NCBI GenBank assembly: GCA_016782545.1
Contig: JADHYG010000002.1
Span: 1-50,638 of the forward strand
Direction of reading: 5' to 3'
Origin: Candidatus Microgenomates bacterium
GTDB taxonomy: Bacteria > Patescibacteria > Microgenomatia > JADHYG01
DNA length: 50,638 nucleotides
Of the stretch, positions 34,532-42,716 are shown in pieces. Below the pieces are notes generated by a model. The model had not been told where the DNA came from and made no database searches. It was given only the letters and a program-made list of their open reading frames with translations. The position numbers and the translations under genes are program-made. Every line of letters begins with the position of its first letter. The stretch's first letter is position 1.

Positions 34532-35168
34532 TGTTTTTGATATTAAAGGTGAGATAACGGGTAAAATTTCTCTTCCTGATGAAATTTTTGCTGTTGAAGC
34601 TAAAAAAGAACTTATTGCTCAAGCAGTCAGGGTTTATCTTGCTAATCAAAGACAGGGAACAGCCTCGACAAAAAATAGAAGCGAAGTGAGGGGTTCAAGG
34701 AGAAAGATTTGGCGGCAGAAAGGAACAGGAAGAGCTCGTCATGGCGATAAATATGCGCCTATTTTTGTAGGCGGCGGTATTGCCCATGGCCCAAAGCCTA
34801 AAGATTTTTCTCTAAAATTCTCAAAGAAAATGAGAAAAAAAGCGCTTTTTGGCACTTTAACTTTAAAATTAAAAGAAAAACAGCTTTTGGTTGTCAGTGG
34901 TTTAGAAAAGATTAAACCCAAAACAAAAGAATTAGTTAAAGTAATAAAAGCTTTAAAACTTGAAGATAAAAATAACAAACTTAAAACTAAAACTCTTTTG
35001 GTTGCTCCAAAAAAGACTGATAATTTAATTTTAGCAGGTAGAAATCTTGAGAATTTAGTTTTTAATCAGGCTGATCTTTTAAATGCCTACACGATTTTAT
35101 CTTGTCAAAAATTAATTTTAATGAAAGAAGCTATTCCAGTTTTAAAAGAAACGTTTTTAAAGAAATAA
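34515..35168 (+). CDS. rplD: 50S ribosomal protein L4
   Basis: The 217-residue protein has the L4 marks: RVYLANQRQGTASTKNRSEV, GSRRKIWRQKGTGRARHG (the exit-tunnel loop), GGGIAHGPKPKDFSLKFSKK and a C-terminal Rossmann-like half ending LLNAYTILSCQKLILMKEAI. In other bacteria L4 also represses its own operon, but no L4 target structure can be identified here. AAAAAGGAGAATTATC precedes the ATG inside rplC. Confidence 0.96.
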   Translation: MAVKVNVFDIKGEITGKISLPDEIFAVEAKKELIAQAVRVYLANQRQGTASTKNRSEVRGSRRKIWRQKGTGRARHGDKYAPIFVGGGIAHGPKPKDFSLKFSKKMRKKALFGTLTLKLKEKQLLVVSGLEKIKPKTKELVKVIKALKLEDKNNKLKTKTLLVAPKKTDNLILAGRNLENLVFNQADLLNAYTILSCQKLILMKEAIPVLKETFLKK

Positions 35169-35173
35169 TAAAT

Positions 35174-35482
35174 ATGAGAGCAATTGACGTTTTAAAAAGA
35201 CCAATTATTACTGAAAAGTCTTTTCAAGAAGCCGCTAAAGGCTTTTATACTTTTGAAGTTGACAGGAAAGCAAATAAAAACCAGATTAGAAAAGCCGTTG
35301 AAGATCAATTTGAGGTTCAAGTAATTTCAGTGAAAACTTTAAATTATAAAGGAAAAAAAAGAAAGTTTGGCAAGAAAAAATTAGAAGTACAAATGCCGGC
35401 TTTTAAAAAAGCCTTGGTTGAACTTAAAAAAGGTCAAAAAATTGACATTTTTGAAGTTCAAGAAACAGCCAAGAAAGAATAA
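35174..35482 (+). CDS. rplW: 50S ribosomal protein L23
   Basis: The 102-residue protein begins [18 protein letters not shown] and contains [20 protein letters not shown], then [16 protein letters not shown], matching L23, which sits at the tunnel exit and binds trigger factor and SRP. ATG 35174 follows the rplD stop by five bases; a longer upstream frame overlapping rplD is rejected because family homology starts at this Met. Confidence 0.96.
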   Translation: MRAIDVLKRPIITEKSFQEAAKGFYTFEVDRKANKNQIRKAVEDQFEVQVISVKTLNYKGKKRKFGKKKLEVQMPAFKKALVELKKGQKIDIFEVQETAKKE

Positions 35483-35483
35483 A

Positions 35484-36236
35484 ATGGTTCCACTTAAAAA
35501 ATTACGACAAATTCGTGTTCAAAAATCAGGTAGAGATAGAACCGGCAAAATCTCTGTTCGTCATCAAGGTGGCGGTGAAAAAAGATTTTTAAGGAAAATT
35601 GATTTTAAAAGAGATAAAAAAGATATTAAAGCGATTGTTGCCACCATTGAGTACGATCCTAATAGAGGGGCCGATATTGCTCTTTTAAATTACATTGATG
35701 GAGAAAAACGCTACATTCTTGTGCCGTTAGGCCTTAAAGTCGGAGACGAACTTTTATCAGGGAACAAAGCTGAGTTAAAAATTGGCAATACATTGCCCTT
35801 AGCTAAAATTCCAGTTGGGGAAAAAGTCCATAACATTGAATTAACTTCTGGAAAAGGAGGGCAGATTGTCAGAGGAGCAGGAACAATGGCTTTTATTTTA
35901 GCTAAAGAAGAAAATTATGTGCAAGTAAAGCTTCCTTCAGGTGAAATAAGAAGAATTAGAAAAGAATGTTTAGCCACGATTGGACAATTGGGTAATCCAG
36001 AGAGAAAAACAAGGAAAATCGGTAAAGCCGGAACAAAAAGACATATGGGGATTAGACCAACAGTTCGGGGCGTAGCTCAGCATCCAGGCTCTCATCCTCA
36101 TGGCGGCGGTGAGGGTCGTTCAGGAATAGGCATGCCATCTCCTAAAAGTCCTTGGGGTAAAAAAACTTTGGGAAAAAGAACAAGAAAAAGAAAAAAAATG
36201 AGTGATAAGTATATTATTAAGAGGAGAAATAAATGA
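35484..36236 (+). CDS. rplB: 50S ribosomal protein L2, short N-terminus
   Basis: The 250-residue protein matches L2 from [18 protein letters not shown] onward. It has [44 protein letters not shown] and the conserved [14 protein letters not shown], whose His lies near the peptidyl transferase centre. About 25 residues of the usual N-terminal extension (the PTTPGRR region) are missing. The in-frame upstream extension overlaps rplW and has no homology. The stop is followed by a 156-base spacer with an inverted repeat. Confidence 0.96.
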   Translation: MVPLKKLRQIRVQKSGRDRTGKISVRHQGGGEKRFLRKIDFKRDKKDIKAIVATIEYDPNRGADIALLNYIDGEKRYILVPLGLKVGDELLSGNKAELKIGNTLPLAKIPVGEKVHNIELTSGKGGQIVRGAGTMAFILAKEENYVQVKLPSGEIRRIRKECLATIGQLGNPERKTRKIGKAGTKRHMGIRPTVRGVAQHPGSHPHGGGEGRSGIGMPSPKSPWGKKTLGKRTRKRKKMSDKYIIKRRNK

Positions 36237-36242
36237 AAAATT

Positions 36243-36326
36243 CCAAATATCCAAACATCCAAAATTCCAAAAAGGCCAAAAGGAAAAATTTTCACTTTTT
36301 AAATTTTAATTTACTTGGAGATTTGG
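36243..36326. repeat. Short-unit repeats with a dyad before rpsS
   Basis: TCCAAAT-like units of 8-9 bp fill 36241-36282. CCAAATATCCAA (36243-36254) pairs with TTGGAGATTTGG (36315-36326) at 11 of 12 positions, giving a hairpin with a 60-nt loop in the spacer before rpsS. Confidence 0.6.
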
Positions 36327-36392
36327 AGTTTTTGAGTTTTAGAGATTTTGATAAATTTAGTTGAATAATTAGAAATTTAGCTGGAGTTCATT

Positions 36393-36677
36393 ATGTCTAG
36401 AAGCAGTAAAAAAGGTCCATATATAGATCAGAAACTTTTAAAAAAGATTTTAAAACAAAAAAAGACCAGTGAAAGAGTGGCCATTAAAACTTGGGCGCGG
36501 TCATCTCAAATATCGCCTGAATTTGTAGGTCACAGGTTTTTGATTCATAATGGCCGCAACTTTATTGAGATTTTTGTTAATGAAGATATGGTTGGTCACA
36601 GATTGGGAGAATTTTCTCCGACAAGGACATTTAGAGGTCATGGAAAAGTTACCAAGAGAATGGCTGAAAAGACGTAA
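36393..36677 (+). CDS. rpsS: 30S ribosomal protein S19
   Basis: The 94-residue protein begins MSRSSKKGPYIDQKLLKKI and has TWARSSQISPEFVGHRFLIH, then GRNFIEIFVNEDMVGHRLGEFSPTR split over the usual strand pair, and FRGHGK. S19 contacts the A site in the 30S head. The spacer before it holds the short-unit repeat; a weak TGGAG lies eight bases before the ATG. Confidence 0.97.
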   Translation: MSRSSKKGPYIDQKLLKKILKQKKTSERVAIKTWARSSQISPEFVGHRFLIHNGRNFIEIFVNEDMVGHRLGEFSPTRTFRGHGKVTKRMAEKT

Positions 36678-36689
36678 GTTATTATTACA

Positions 36690-37040
36690 ATGGATATAAA
36701 AGCTAAAAGTCAACATGTAAGAATGAGTCCAAGAAAGGTGCGTTTAGTAGTTGATGGCGCCAAGGGCTTGTCATTGCAAAAAACTCTTGAATATTTAATT
36801 CTTTTAAGAAAAAGAGCGGCTAAACCTTTGTTAAAAACGATAAATTCAGCCATTGCTAACGCAACGGCCAATTTTAAACTAAAAGAAGAAAATCTAAAAA
36901 TTAAATCAATTGAAATTTTAAAAGGTCCAGTGCTCAAAAGATGGCGGCCAGTTTCTAGAGGTAGAGCCCATCCTTATAAAAAAAGAACGAGTCATATAAA
37001 AGTAATTTTAGAAGAAAGTAAAAATGGGACAAAAAGTTAA
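36690..37040 (+). CDS. rplV: 50S ribosomal protein L22
   Basis: The 116-residue protein has L22 features: VRMSPRKVRLVVDGAKG, A-L-E-like LEYLILLRKRAAKPLLKTI, SAIANATANF and the tunnel hairpin GPVLKRWRPVSRGRAHP followed by YKKRTSHIKVIL. It lines the exit tunnel opposite L4. It starts 12 bases after rpsS and overlaps rpsC by 17 bases. Confidence 0.97.
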   Translation: MDIKAKSQHVRMSPRKVRLVVDGAKGLSLQKTLEYLILLRKRAAKPLLKTINSAIANATANFKLKEENLKIKSIEILKGPVLKRWRPVSRGRAHPYKKRTSHIKVILEESKNGTKS

Positions 37041-37659
37041 TGCCAAAGCATTTAGATTGGGACCAATATATACCTGGGATTCTCGGTGGTTTGCCGAAGG
37101 TGATCGGTATAAAAAGTTAGTTCTGGAAGATGCAAAAATAAGAAAATTATTAGAATCTAAACTTAAGAGATCAAGTGTGGGCAAGCTAGAGATCGAACGT
37201 TCAATCAATAAAATTGAAATTATCATTCATACCGCTAAACCAGGCATGGTTATTGGCCGTGGAGGAAAAAATTTAGAAGAAGTAAATAAATTAGTAAGTA
37301 GTGTTTTAGAGCAAAAAAATAAAGGAAAAGAAACAAAACTTGAGATAAAAGTTGAACCTATTAAAAAGCCTGATTTAGACGCAACTATTGTTGCTCAAAA
37401 TATTGCTGATCGGCTGGAAAAAAGAATTCGTCATCGAAGAGTTATTCATCAGGCTATGGACAGAGTAATGGAGGCAGGGGCTAAAGGTGTAAAAGTAACT
37501 CTTTCCGGAAGAATTGCCGGCGCAGAAATTTCAAGAAGGGAAAAGTATAAAGAAGGAAAAGTTCCGCTTTCTACAATCAGAGCAGAGATAGATTTTGCCA
37601 AGCTTCCGGCCTTAACCCGATCAGGATATATTGGAATAAAAGTTTGGATTTGTAAATAA
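37024..37659 (+). CDS. rpsC: 30S ribosomal protein S3
   Basis: The 211-residue protein has [13 protein letters not shown], the KH domain loop [32 protein letters not shown] and the C-terminal [21 protein letters not shown]. It lies at the mRNA entry of the 30S subunit. Its start lies inside the last codons of rplV, so translation is coupled. Confidence 0.97.
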   Translation: MGQKVNAKAFRLGPIYTWDSRWFAEGDRYKKLVLEDAKIRKLLESKLKRSSVGKLEIERSINKIEIIIHTAKPGMVIGRGGKNLEEVNKLVSSVLEQKNKGKETKLEIKVEPIKKPDLDATIVAQNIADRLEKRIRHRRVIHQAMDRVMEAGAKGVKVTLSGRIAGAEISRREKYKEGKVPLSTIRAEIDFAKLPALTRSGYIGIKVWICK

Positions 37660-37660
37660 A

Positions 37661-38077
37661 ATGTTAGCTCCAAAAAAAGCAAAATATCGAAAACAATTTA
37701 GAGGAAAACTCAGAGGATTCTCAACAAGAGGAGCTGAAATTAACTTTGGTGAATTTGCTCTTAAATCTTTAGAGTCATATTTGATTACTAGTAATCAAAT
37801 TGAAGCTGCTAGAAGAGCAATGACTCGTTATACAAAAAGAGGAGGGAGAATTTGGATCCGAATATTTCCAGATAAACCAATCACTAAAAAATCAGCTGAT
37901 AGTGGTATGGGCTGTGGCAAAGGAGAAGTTGTTAATTATGTAGCTAGAGTACGGCGAGGAAAAATATTATTTGAAATGGGAGGAGTTCCGGAAGAAGTGG
38001 CTAAAGAAGCAATGCGGCGGGCTTCTCATAAACTTCCAGTCAAGACAAGATTTTTGGTTAAAAAGGAGACAGCATGA
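37661..38077 (+). CDS. rplP: 50S ribosomal protein L16
   Basis: The 138-residue protein begins [19 protein letters not shown] and has [41 protein letters not shown] and [19 protein letters not shown], as in L16 near the A-site tRNA. It starts one base after the rpsC stop and overlaps rpmC by four bases. Confidence 0.97.
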   Translation: MLAPKKAKYRKQFRGKLRGFSTRGAEINFGEFALKSLESYLITSNQIEAARRAMTRYTKRGGRIWIRIFPDKPITKKSADSGMGCGKGEVVNYVARVRRGKILFEMGGVPEEVAKEAMRRASHKLPVKTRFLVKKETA

Positions 38078-38286
38078 GAGAAAAGCTTAAAGAACTTCGT
38101 CAAAAAGACATGGCTGAATTAAAAACGCTTTTAGTTCAAAAAAGAAAAAAAATAATTGAAAAAAGATTTGATCTTAAGCTTAAAAAAACCAAAAATGTTC
38201 ACGAAGGTAAATCGATTCGTAAAGAAATTGCCAGAATATTAACCATCATAAAAGAAAAAGAATCAGTCAGAGAGGAGAAAAAATGA
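38074..38286 (+). CDS. rpmC: 50S ribosomal protein L29
   Basis: The 70-residue all-helical protein begins [17 protein letters not shown] and continues with a second helix [27 protein letters not shown] split by the usual turn. L29 sits at the tunnel exit beside L23. Both neighbours overlap it by four bases (ATGA). Confidence 0.94.
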   Translation: MREKLKELRQKDMAELKTLLVQKRKKIIEKRFDLKLKKTKNVHEGKSIRKEIARILTIIKEKESVREEKK

Positions 38287-38522
38287 AGATTTTAACAGGT
38301 AAAGTAGTGAGCACAAAAATGCAAAAAACAATTATTGTTGAAGTTGAAAATTCTAAACGGCATCCGTTGTATCATAAAATTATTAGGAAAAGAAAAAAAT
38401 TTAAAGTTCATAACGAGAGTTTTAAGCTTAAAGTAGGAGATAAGGTAGAAATAGTATCAACTCGGCCAATAAGCAAAGAAAAGCATTTTAAAGTGGTTAA
38501 AAAAATAGAGAAAGGAAAATAA
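38283..38522 (+). CDS. rpsQ: 30S ribosomal protein S17
   Basis: The 79-residue protein has the S17 OB-fold sequence [38 protein letters not shown] and [28 protein letters not shown] precedes the ATG, which overlaps the rpmC stop. rplN follows after seven bases. Confidence 0.97.
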   Translation: MKILTGKVVSTKMQKTIIVEVENSKRHPLYHKIIRKRKKFKVHNESFKLKVGDKVEIVSTRPISKEKHFKVVKKIEKGK

Positions 38523-38529
38523 AACTATT

Positions 38530-38892
38530 ATGTTACAGCTTCGTTCAATTCTTAATGTTGCCGATAACAGTGGTGCTTTGAGGTTAATGGTTATTTCCGG
38601 CGGCAGAAAGAAGAAATATGTGATTGGTGATGTGGTCACTTGTACGGTTTATAAAGCAGATCCTCAATCAATAATTAAAAAAAGTGAGATCGTTAAAGCA
38701 GTTATCGTGCGGACAAGGAAAGAAAAACGTCGCTTTGATGGTTCATATGTTCGCTTTGATGATAATGCGGCTGTTTTAATAGAACTAAAAGATAAAAAGC
38801 CAAGGGGAACACGAGTTCTTGGTCCGATTGCTAGGGAGATAAAAGAGCTGGGATATGTTAAAATTGCTTCTTTAGCGAAAGAAATTTACTAA
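38530..38892 (+). CDS. rplN: 50S ribosomal protein L14
   Basis: The 120-residue protein begins [20 protein letters not shown] and has [30 protein letters not shown] in the usual order, [10 protein letters not shown] and [21 protein letters not shown]14 contacts L19 and S12-side bridges. The stop is followed directly by a palindromic repeat rather than by rplX. Confidence 0.97.
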   Translation: MLQLRSILNVADNSGALRLMVISGGRKKKYVIGDVVTCTVYKADPQSIIKKSEIVKAVIVRTRKEKRRFDGSYVRFDDNAAVLIELKDKKPRGTRVLGPIAREIKELGYVKIASLAKEIY

Positions 38893-38960
38893 GCGAAGTC
38901 ACTCCTCCGAGGTGGCGAAGCAACGACTTCGACTCCTCGGATGGTGGGACGAAGCAACGG
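38893..38960. repeat. GAAGTCACTCCT palindromic repeat, copy 1
   Basis: GCGAAGTCACTCCTCCGAGG is followed by CTCCTCGGATGG and GACGAAGC, an imperfect hairpin of about 68 bp between rplN and rplX. The same element, 10 bp shorter, lies between rplO and secY at 42654-42709. GC content is far above the surroundings. Confidence 0.75.
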
Positions 38961-38975
38961 AATTTTTTTAATATT

Positions 38976-39281
38976 ATGAAACTTAAGAAAGGTGATAAAG
39001 TAGTCATTACTGTAGGAAAAGATAAAGGGAAAAAAGGCAAAATTGAACGTCTTTTTCGTAAAGATAATAAAGTTGTTATTCCGGGGATTAATGTGTTTAA
39101 AAAACATTTAAAAAGAAAAGATGAAAAAAATCCCGGAGGAATTGTGGAAATTGTTAAGCCTATATTTGTGTCTAAGATTGCTTTGATCTGTCCTCGTTGC
39201 GAACAGCCAACAAGAGTGGGTTATAAAATAATTGATAAAGAAAAATTAAGAATTTGCAGAAAGTGCAGTGAGGAGATATAA
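38976..39281 (+). CDS. rplX: 50S ribosomal protein L24
   Basis: The 101-residue protein has the KOW motif KKGDKVVITVGKDKGKKGKI, IPGINVFKKHLK and a C-terminal zinc ribbon CPRCEQPTRVGYKI..CRKCSEEI with both CxxC pairs intact. L24 starts 50S assembly. It is separated from rplN by the palindromic repeat; no Shine-Dalgarno site is seen. Confidence 0.97.
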   Translation: MKLKKGDKVVITVGKDKGKKGKIERLFRKDNKVVIPGINVFKKHLKRKDEKNPGGIVEIVKPIFVSKIALICPRCEQPTRVGYKIIDKEKLRICRKCSEEI

Positions 39282-39284
39282 GCA

Positions 39285-39836
39285 ATGAGTTTTATTTTTG
39301 AAAAATATAAAAAAGAAATAGCGCCAAAGTTAATGAAAGAAATGGGAATTAAAAATTTTTTAGCAGTTCCCAGATTGCAAAAAATTATTCTTAATGTGGG
39401 TTTGGGAGAAGCATTAAAAGATAAAGGCGTGATTAATAAAGTCAGTGAGCAATTATCGGCTATTTCAGGACAAAAACCAATTGTTACTTTAGCAAAAAAG
39501 TCAATTGCTGGTTTTAAATTAAGAAAGGGAAATCCTATTGGTCTTAAGGTGACTTTGAGAAAAAAAAGAATGTATAATTTGTTTGAAAAATTAGTGACGA
39601 TTGTTTTGCCAAATGTAAAAGATTTTAGAGGTATTCCTTTAAAAAGTTTTGATGGTTCTGGTAATTACACTTTAGGCATAAAAGAACAGACTGTTTTTTC
39701 AGAATTGGAATTTACTAAAGTTGACAAAATAAGAGGCTTAGAAATTACTATTGTCACTTCTGTCAAAGACGACAAGCAAGGAAAAAGATTATTAGAGTTA
39801 ATGGGAATGCCATTCAAGAAAGGGGCTAGTGATTAG
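39285..39836 (+). CDS. rplE: 50S ribosomal protein L5
   Basis: The 183-residue protein contains MGIKNFLAVPRLQKIILNVG, ISGQKPIVTLAKKSIAGFKLR, GNPIGLKVTLR, LPNVKDFRGIPLKSFDGSGN and FTKVDKIRGLEITIVT, all typical of L5, the 5S rRNA and P-site tRNA contact. A heptamer array starts about 20 bases after its stop. Confidence 0.97.
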   Translation: MSFIFEKYKKEIAPKLMKEMGIKNFLAVPRLQKIILNVGLGEALKDKGVINKVSEQLSAISGQKPIVTLAKKSIAGFKLRKGNPIGLKVTLRKKRMYNLFEKLVTIVLPNVKDFRGIPLKSFDGSGNYTLGIKEQTVFSELEFTKVDKIRGLEITIVTSVKDDKQGKRLLELMGMPFKKGASD

Positions 39837-39839
39837 TGG

Positions 39840-39895
39840 TTAGGTTCTAGATAAAACTAGAAACTAGAAACTAGAAACTAGAAACTAGAAACTAA
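39840..39895. repeat. CTAGAAA heptamer array before rpsN
   Basis: GGTTAGGTTCTAG is followed by five perfect CTAGAAA units (39857-39891) and a partial one. The array runs up to the TTG start of the S14 gene. The lead-in GTGATTAGTGGTTAGGTTCT matches that of the array before rpsM. Confidence 0.85.
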
Positions 39896-39896
39896 A

Positions 39897-40082
39897 TTGG
39901 CGACAACAGCAGATATTGTTAAATTTAAAAAAAAGCAAAAATTTAAAACCCGCGAGGTTAATCGTTGTCAGATGTGTGGGCGCGCGCGCGCGTTTATGAG
40001 AAAATTTGGTCTTTGTAGGATTTGTTTTAGAGAAATGGCTCATAAGGGTCATTTGCCTGGGGTGAAAAAAGCCTCATGGTAA
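39897..40082 (+). CDS. rpsN: 30S ribosomal protein S14, zinc (type Z) form
   Basis: The 61-residue protein ends [26 protein letters not shown] and carries CQMC and CRIC, the zinc site of short S14. No ATG exists in frame: the upstream frame is open only to 39882 and consists of repeat units, so TTG 39897 is the start. There is no Shine-Dalgarno site. The run of alternating CG at 39981-39990 encodes Arg-Ala-Arg-Ala. Confidence 0.95.
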   Translation: MATTADIVKFKKKQKFKTREVNRCQMCGRARAFMRKFGLCRICFREMAHKGHLPGVKKASW

Positions 40083-40107
40083 TAAATAATTATTTATTTT
40101 TTAAATT

Positions 40108-40509
40108 ATGATTTCTGATCCAATTGCAGATTTTTTAGTCAGAATAAAGAATGGCTATCTAGCGGATAAAAAGATGGTCGTGGCTCCCTATTCAAAAGTT
40201 AAAGAAAATCTAGGTAAAATTTTAGTGAGACAGGGTTTTATTGAGACAATTAGAACAGAGCTTTCTTCTGATAATAAAAAATTTAAAAATCTTAGAGTTG
40301 GTCTTAAATATGAGGATAAGAAACCAGTTTTAACTGAAATTAAAAGAGTCAGCAAGTCAGGGGCAAGGATTTATACTAGAAAAGAAAAAATTCCTCGAGT
40401 TTTAGGTGGTTTTGGAACGGTGATTATTTCAACTCCTCGAGGATTAATGACTGGTCGAGAGGCAAAGAGAAAAGGATTAGGAGGAGAAATAGTTTGTAAA
40501 ATGTGGTAA
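40108..40509 (+). CDS. rpsH: 30S ribosomal protein S8
   Basis: The 133-residue protein has MISDPIADFLVRIKNGYLAD, VAPYSKVKENLGKIL, the VSKSGARIYTRKEKIPRVLG stretch and GTVIISTPRGLMTGREAKRKGLGGE. S8 binds the central domain of 16S rRNA and in other bacteria represses the spc operon. It follows rpsN after 25 AT-rich bases. Confidence 0.97.
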   Translation: MISDPIADFLVRIKNGYLADKKMVVAPYSKVKENLGKILVRQGFIETIRTELSSDNKKFKNLRVGLKYEDKKPVLTEIKRVSKSGARIYTRKEKIPRVLGGFGTVIISTPRGLMTGREAKRKGLGGEIVCKMW

Positions 40510-40519
40510 AGGAGTGAAT

Positions 40520-41074
40520 ATGTCTAGGATAGGTCAAAAACCAATTAAAATACCAGATGAAGTTGAGGTTGAAATAACCGATAATAAGGTTGTGGTTAAA
40601 GGCCCCAAGGGTAGTTTAGATTTGAATTTAAGAAGAGAAATTAAACTTAAAAAAGAAAACAATGAAATTGTTGTTAGGAGGATAAATGAGACTAAGTTGG
40701 CTCGTTCTCTTCATGGATTAATAAGAACCTTGACGGCCAATTTAATAGAAGGAGTGACTAAGGGTTTTAGTAAGACTTTGGAATTAGTAGGAGTAGGATA
40801 TCGACCATCACTGGAAGGAGAGGTCTTGGTTTTAAAGGTTGGTTTTTCTCATCCAGTTAAAATTACTCCGCCTTCAGGAATAAAATTTGAAGTCGTAAAA
40901 AATAAAATTAAAATTTCAGGTATTAATAAACAATTAGTAGGCGATACAGCGGCAAAAATAAGAAAGGTTCGGCCACCGGATTCGTATAAAGGAAAAGGAA
41001 TTAGGTATGAAGGCGAAAAAGTGAAAACAAAACCCGGCAAGGCAGCTAAAACAGCTGGATTGGGAGGTGGTTAA
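40520..41074 (+). CDS. rplF: 50S ribosomal protein L6
   Basis: The 184-residue protein begins MSRIGQKPIKIPDEVEVEI and contains VVKGPKGSLDLNLRREI, LHGLIRTLTANLIEGVTKGF, LELVGVGYRP and IRKVRPPDSYKGKGIRY, the L6 signature. ATG 40520 is preferred over GTG 40514 because AAAGGAG lies at the right distance before it. Confidence 0.97.
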   Translation: MSRIGQKPIKIPDEVEVEITDNKVVVKGPKGSLDLNLRREIKLKKENNEIVVRRINETKLARSLHGLIRTLTANLIEGVTKGFSKTLELVGVGYRPSLEGEVLVLKVGFSHPVKITPPSGIKFEVVKNKIKISGINKQLVGDTAAKIRKVRPPDSYKGKGIRYEGEKVKTKPGKAAKTAGLGGG

Positions 41075-41076
41075 AA

Positions 41077-41430
41077 ATGATTAAACATTATTCATCAGCA
41101 AGAATAAAACGCAAAACCAGAATCAGGTCAAAAATTAAAGGTACATTATTAAGACCAAGACTTTCGGTTTTTCGATCAAATTATTATACTTATGCCCAGA
41201 TCATTAATGACGAAAAAGGAGAAACATTGGTAGCGGCTTCGGAGAAAGAGTTAAAAGTAGATAAAAAGCATTCAAAAACTGAAAGAGCTAGCTTAATAGG
41301 TCAATTATTAGCTAAGAAAGCATTAAAAGCTGGAATTAAGAAAATCGTTTTTGATCGTGGATCTTATAAATATCATGGTCGAGTTAAGACTTTGGCTGAA
41401 AGAGCAAGAGAGGGAGGACTAAAGTTTTAA
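41077..41430 (+). CDS. rplR: 50S ribosomal protein L18
   Basis: The 117-residue protein has RIKRKTRIRSKIKGTLLRPR, LSVFRSNYYTYAQIINDEKG, a lone LIGQLLAKKALKAGIKKIVF and FDRGSYKYHGRVKTLAERAREGGL, matching L18, which binds 5S rRNA. It starts two bases after rplF. Confidence 0.97.
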   Translation: MIKHYSSARIKRKTRIRSKIKGTLLRPRLSVFRSNYYTYAQIINDEKGETLVAASEKELKVDKKHSKTERASLIGQLLAKKALKAGIKKIVFDRGSYKYHGRVKTLAERAREGGLKF

Positions 41431-41436
41431 ATATCT

Positions 41437-41461
41437 AATTAAGAATTAAGAATTAAGAATT
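41437..41461. repeat. AATTAAG heptamer array before rpsE
   Basis: Three full AATTAAG units and a partial one run directly into the rpsE ATG with no base between, leaving no Shine-Dalgarno site. Confidence 0.75.
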
Positions 41462-41917
41462 ATGAGAGAAAACACAACCAGAGATAAAGAATTTACAGAA
41501 AAAGTTGTTCAAGTAAATAGAGTTTCTAAAAAAACAAAAGGCGGCAACAGGATTAGGTTTTCCGTTCTTGTTGTTGTCGGTGATAGAAAAGGAAGAGTAG
41601 GCGTGGGATTGGGCAAAGCGCCTGAGGTTATTGCAGGTATACAAAAAGCAATCAGATATGCTAAAAAACACTTAATATCTGTGCCTTTAAAGGAAACAAC
41701 TATTCCTCATGAAGTTTTTGTTAAAAAAGGCGCCGCCAAAGTTTTCTTAAAGCCGGCTCAAAAAGGAACTGGAGTTATTGCCGGCGGTGCTGTCAGGGTA
41801 GTTGTTGAGGCGGCTGGAATAAAGGACATAGTTTCTAAGATTTTAGGAACAAGGAATAAAATTAGTAATGTTTATGCAACTTTAGAAGCATTAAGTAAAT
41901 TAAAAAAAGTCAAATAA
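41462..41917 (+). CDS. rpsE: 30S ribosomal protein S5
   Basis: The 151-residue protein has [60 protein letters not shown] and [19 protein letters not shown], the S5 fold at the mRNA entry. The N-terminal extension is short. The gene normally following it, rpmD (L30), is absent: rplO comes next. Confidence 0.97.
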   Translation: MRENTTRDKEFTEKVVQVNRVSKKTKGGNRIRFSVLVVVGDRKGRVGVGLGKAPEVIAGIQKAIRYAKKHLISVPLKETTIPHEVFVKKGAAKVFLKPAQKGTGVIAGGAVRVVVEAAGIKDIVSKILGTRNKISNVYATLEALSKLKKVK

Positions 41918-41945
41918 TTATTCAATTTTTCAGTTAATGAGTTAT

Positions 41946-42003
41946 TTATTAACGAGTTAATTTTCAATTAATTAAACTCGTTAACTCTTTAACTCGTTAA
42001 TAA
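41946..42003. repeat. Perfect 15-bp inverted repeat before rplO
   Basis: TTATTAACGAGTTAA (41946-41960) and TTAACTCGTTAATAA (41989-42003) are exact reverse complements with a 28-base loop that contains a further AAACTCGTTAA copy. The right arm ends seven bases before the rplO ATG. Confidence 0.8.
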
Positions 42004-42010
42004 TTAATAA

Positions 42011-42559
42011 ATGAAATTAAATAACTTACCCAAAATAACAACTAAATCTAAAAAAAGAGTTGGTCGTGGCTATGGTTCTGGTAAAGGTGGTCATACGACT
42101 GGTCGGGGCAATAAAGGACAAAAAGCTAGATCAAAAGTAAAACTTGGTTTTGAGGGTGGACAACTTCCTTTAATAAAGCGTTTGCCTTTAATGAGAGGAA
42201 AAGGAAAGTTTAAATCATTTAGAAAAAAACCTTTAGTTGTTAATGTTGCTCTTTTGAATCTTTTTTCCAATGGAGAAACGGTTGATTTAAAAACCTTAGT
42301 AAAGTATAAAATCATTAAAGAGAACGACGCCAAAAAATTTGGCGCTAAAATCTTAGGAGATGGAGAGTTAAAAGTATCGTTAATAGTTAAATTACCTTGT
42401 TCTAAGGGAGCGATAAAGAAGATTGAAGAAGCAGGAGGCAAGGTCACTAGAACACTAGAACACAAGAACATTAAAACAAAAAAAATTCAAAAGAAAGAAG
42501 TTGAGAAGAAAAAAATAAAGAAGGAGAAAGCAAAAAGAAAAACAAAAAAAGAGTGTTGA
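42011..42559 (+). CDS. rplO: 50S ribosomal protein L15 with repeat-derived tail
   Basis: The 182-residue protein has KRVGRGYGSGKGGHTTGRGN, KGQKARSKVKLGFEGGQLPL and SKGAIKKIEEAGGKV, where L15 usually ends. A further 37 basic residues follow. The first are encoded by three 8-bp units (CTAGAACA, CTAGAACA, CAAGAACA at 42447-42470). The stop codon TGA lies in the TGTTGAATA start of a dispersed repeat. L15 itself binds 23S rRNA late in assembly. Confidence 0.95.
   Translation: MKLNNLPKITTKSKKRVGRGYGSGKGGHTTGRGNKGQKARSKVKLGFEGGQLPLIKRLPLMRGKGKFKSFRKKPLVVNVALLNLFSNGETVDLKTLVKYKIIKENDAKKFGAKILGDGELKVSLIVKLPCSKGAIKKIEEAGGKVTRTLEHKNIKTKKIQKKEVEKKKIKKEKAKRKTKKEC
42447..42470 (+). repeat. CTAGAACA array inside rplO
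   Basis: Three 8-bp units inside the coding region encode part of TRTLEHKN. They resemble the CTAGAAC arrays found in nearby spacers. Confidence 0.65.
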
Positions 42560-42643
42560 ATAAGTAATTTTTATTTGTCATCCTGAACTTGGTTCAGGAT
42601 CTAAAAACCCATCAAGAGATGCTGAAATGAATTCAGCATGACG
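42553..42643. repeat. MITE-like palindromic repeat, copy 2
   Basis: TGTTGAATA (42553-42561) and then TGTCATCCTGAACTTG, TTCAGGATCTA and GAAATGAATTCAGCATGACG (to 42643) match the core at 683-773. The left end overlaps the last codons of rplO. Confidence 0.7.
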
Positions 42644-42653
42644 AATAATGATT

Positions 42654-42709
42654 GAGCGAAGTCACTCCTGCGAGGTGAGCCTTGGCTCCTCGGAGGTGTG
42701 ACGAAGCGG
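42654..42709. repeat. GAAGTCACTCCT palindromic repeat, copy 2
   Basis: GAGCGAAGTCACTCCTGCGA is followed by CTCCTCGGAGGTG and GACGAAGCGG, an imperfect hairpin ending eight bases before the secY ATG. It matches 38893-38960. With the previous element it fills almost the whole rplO-secY spacer. Confidence 0.75.
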
Positions 42710-42716
42710 AAAATTT

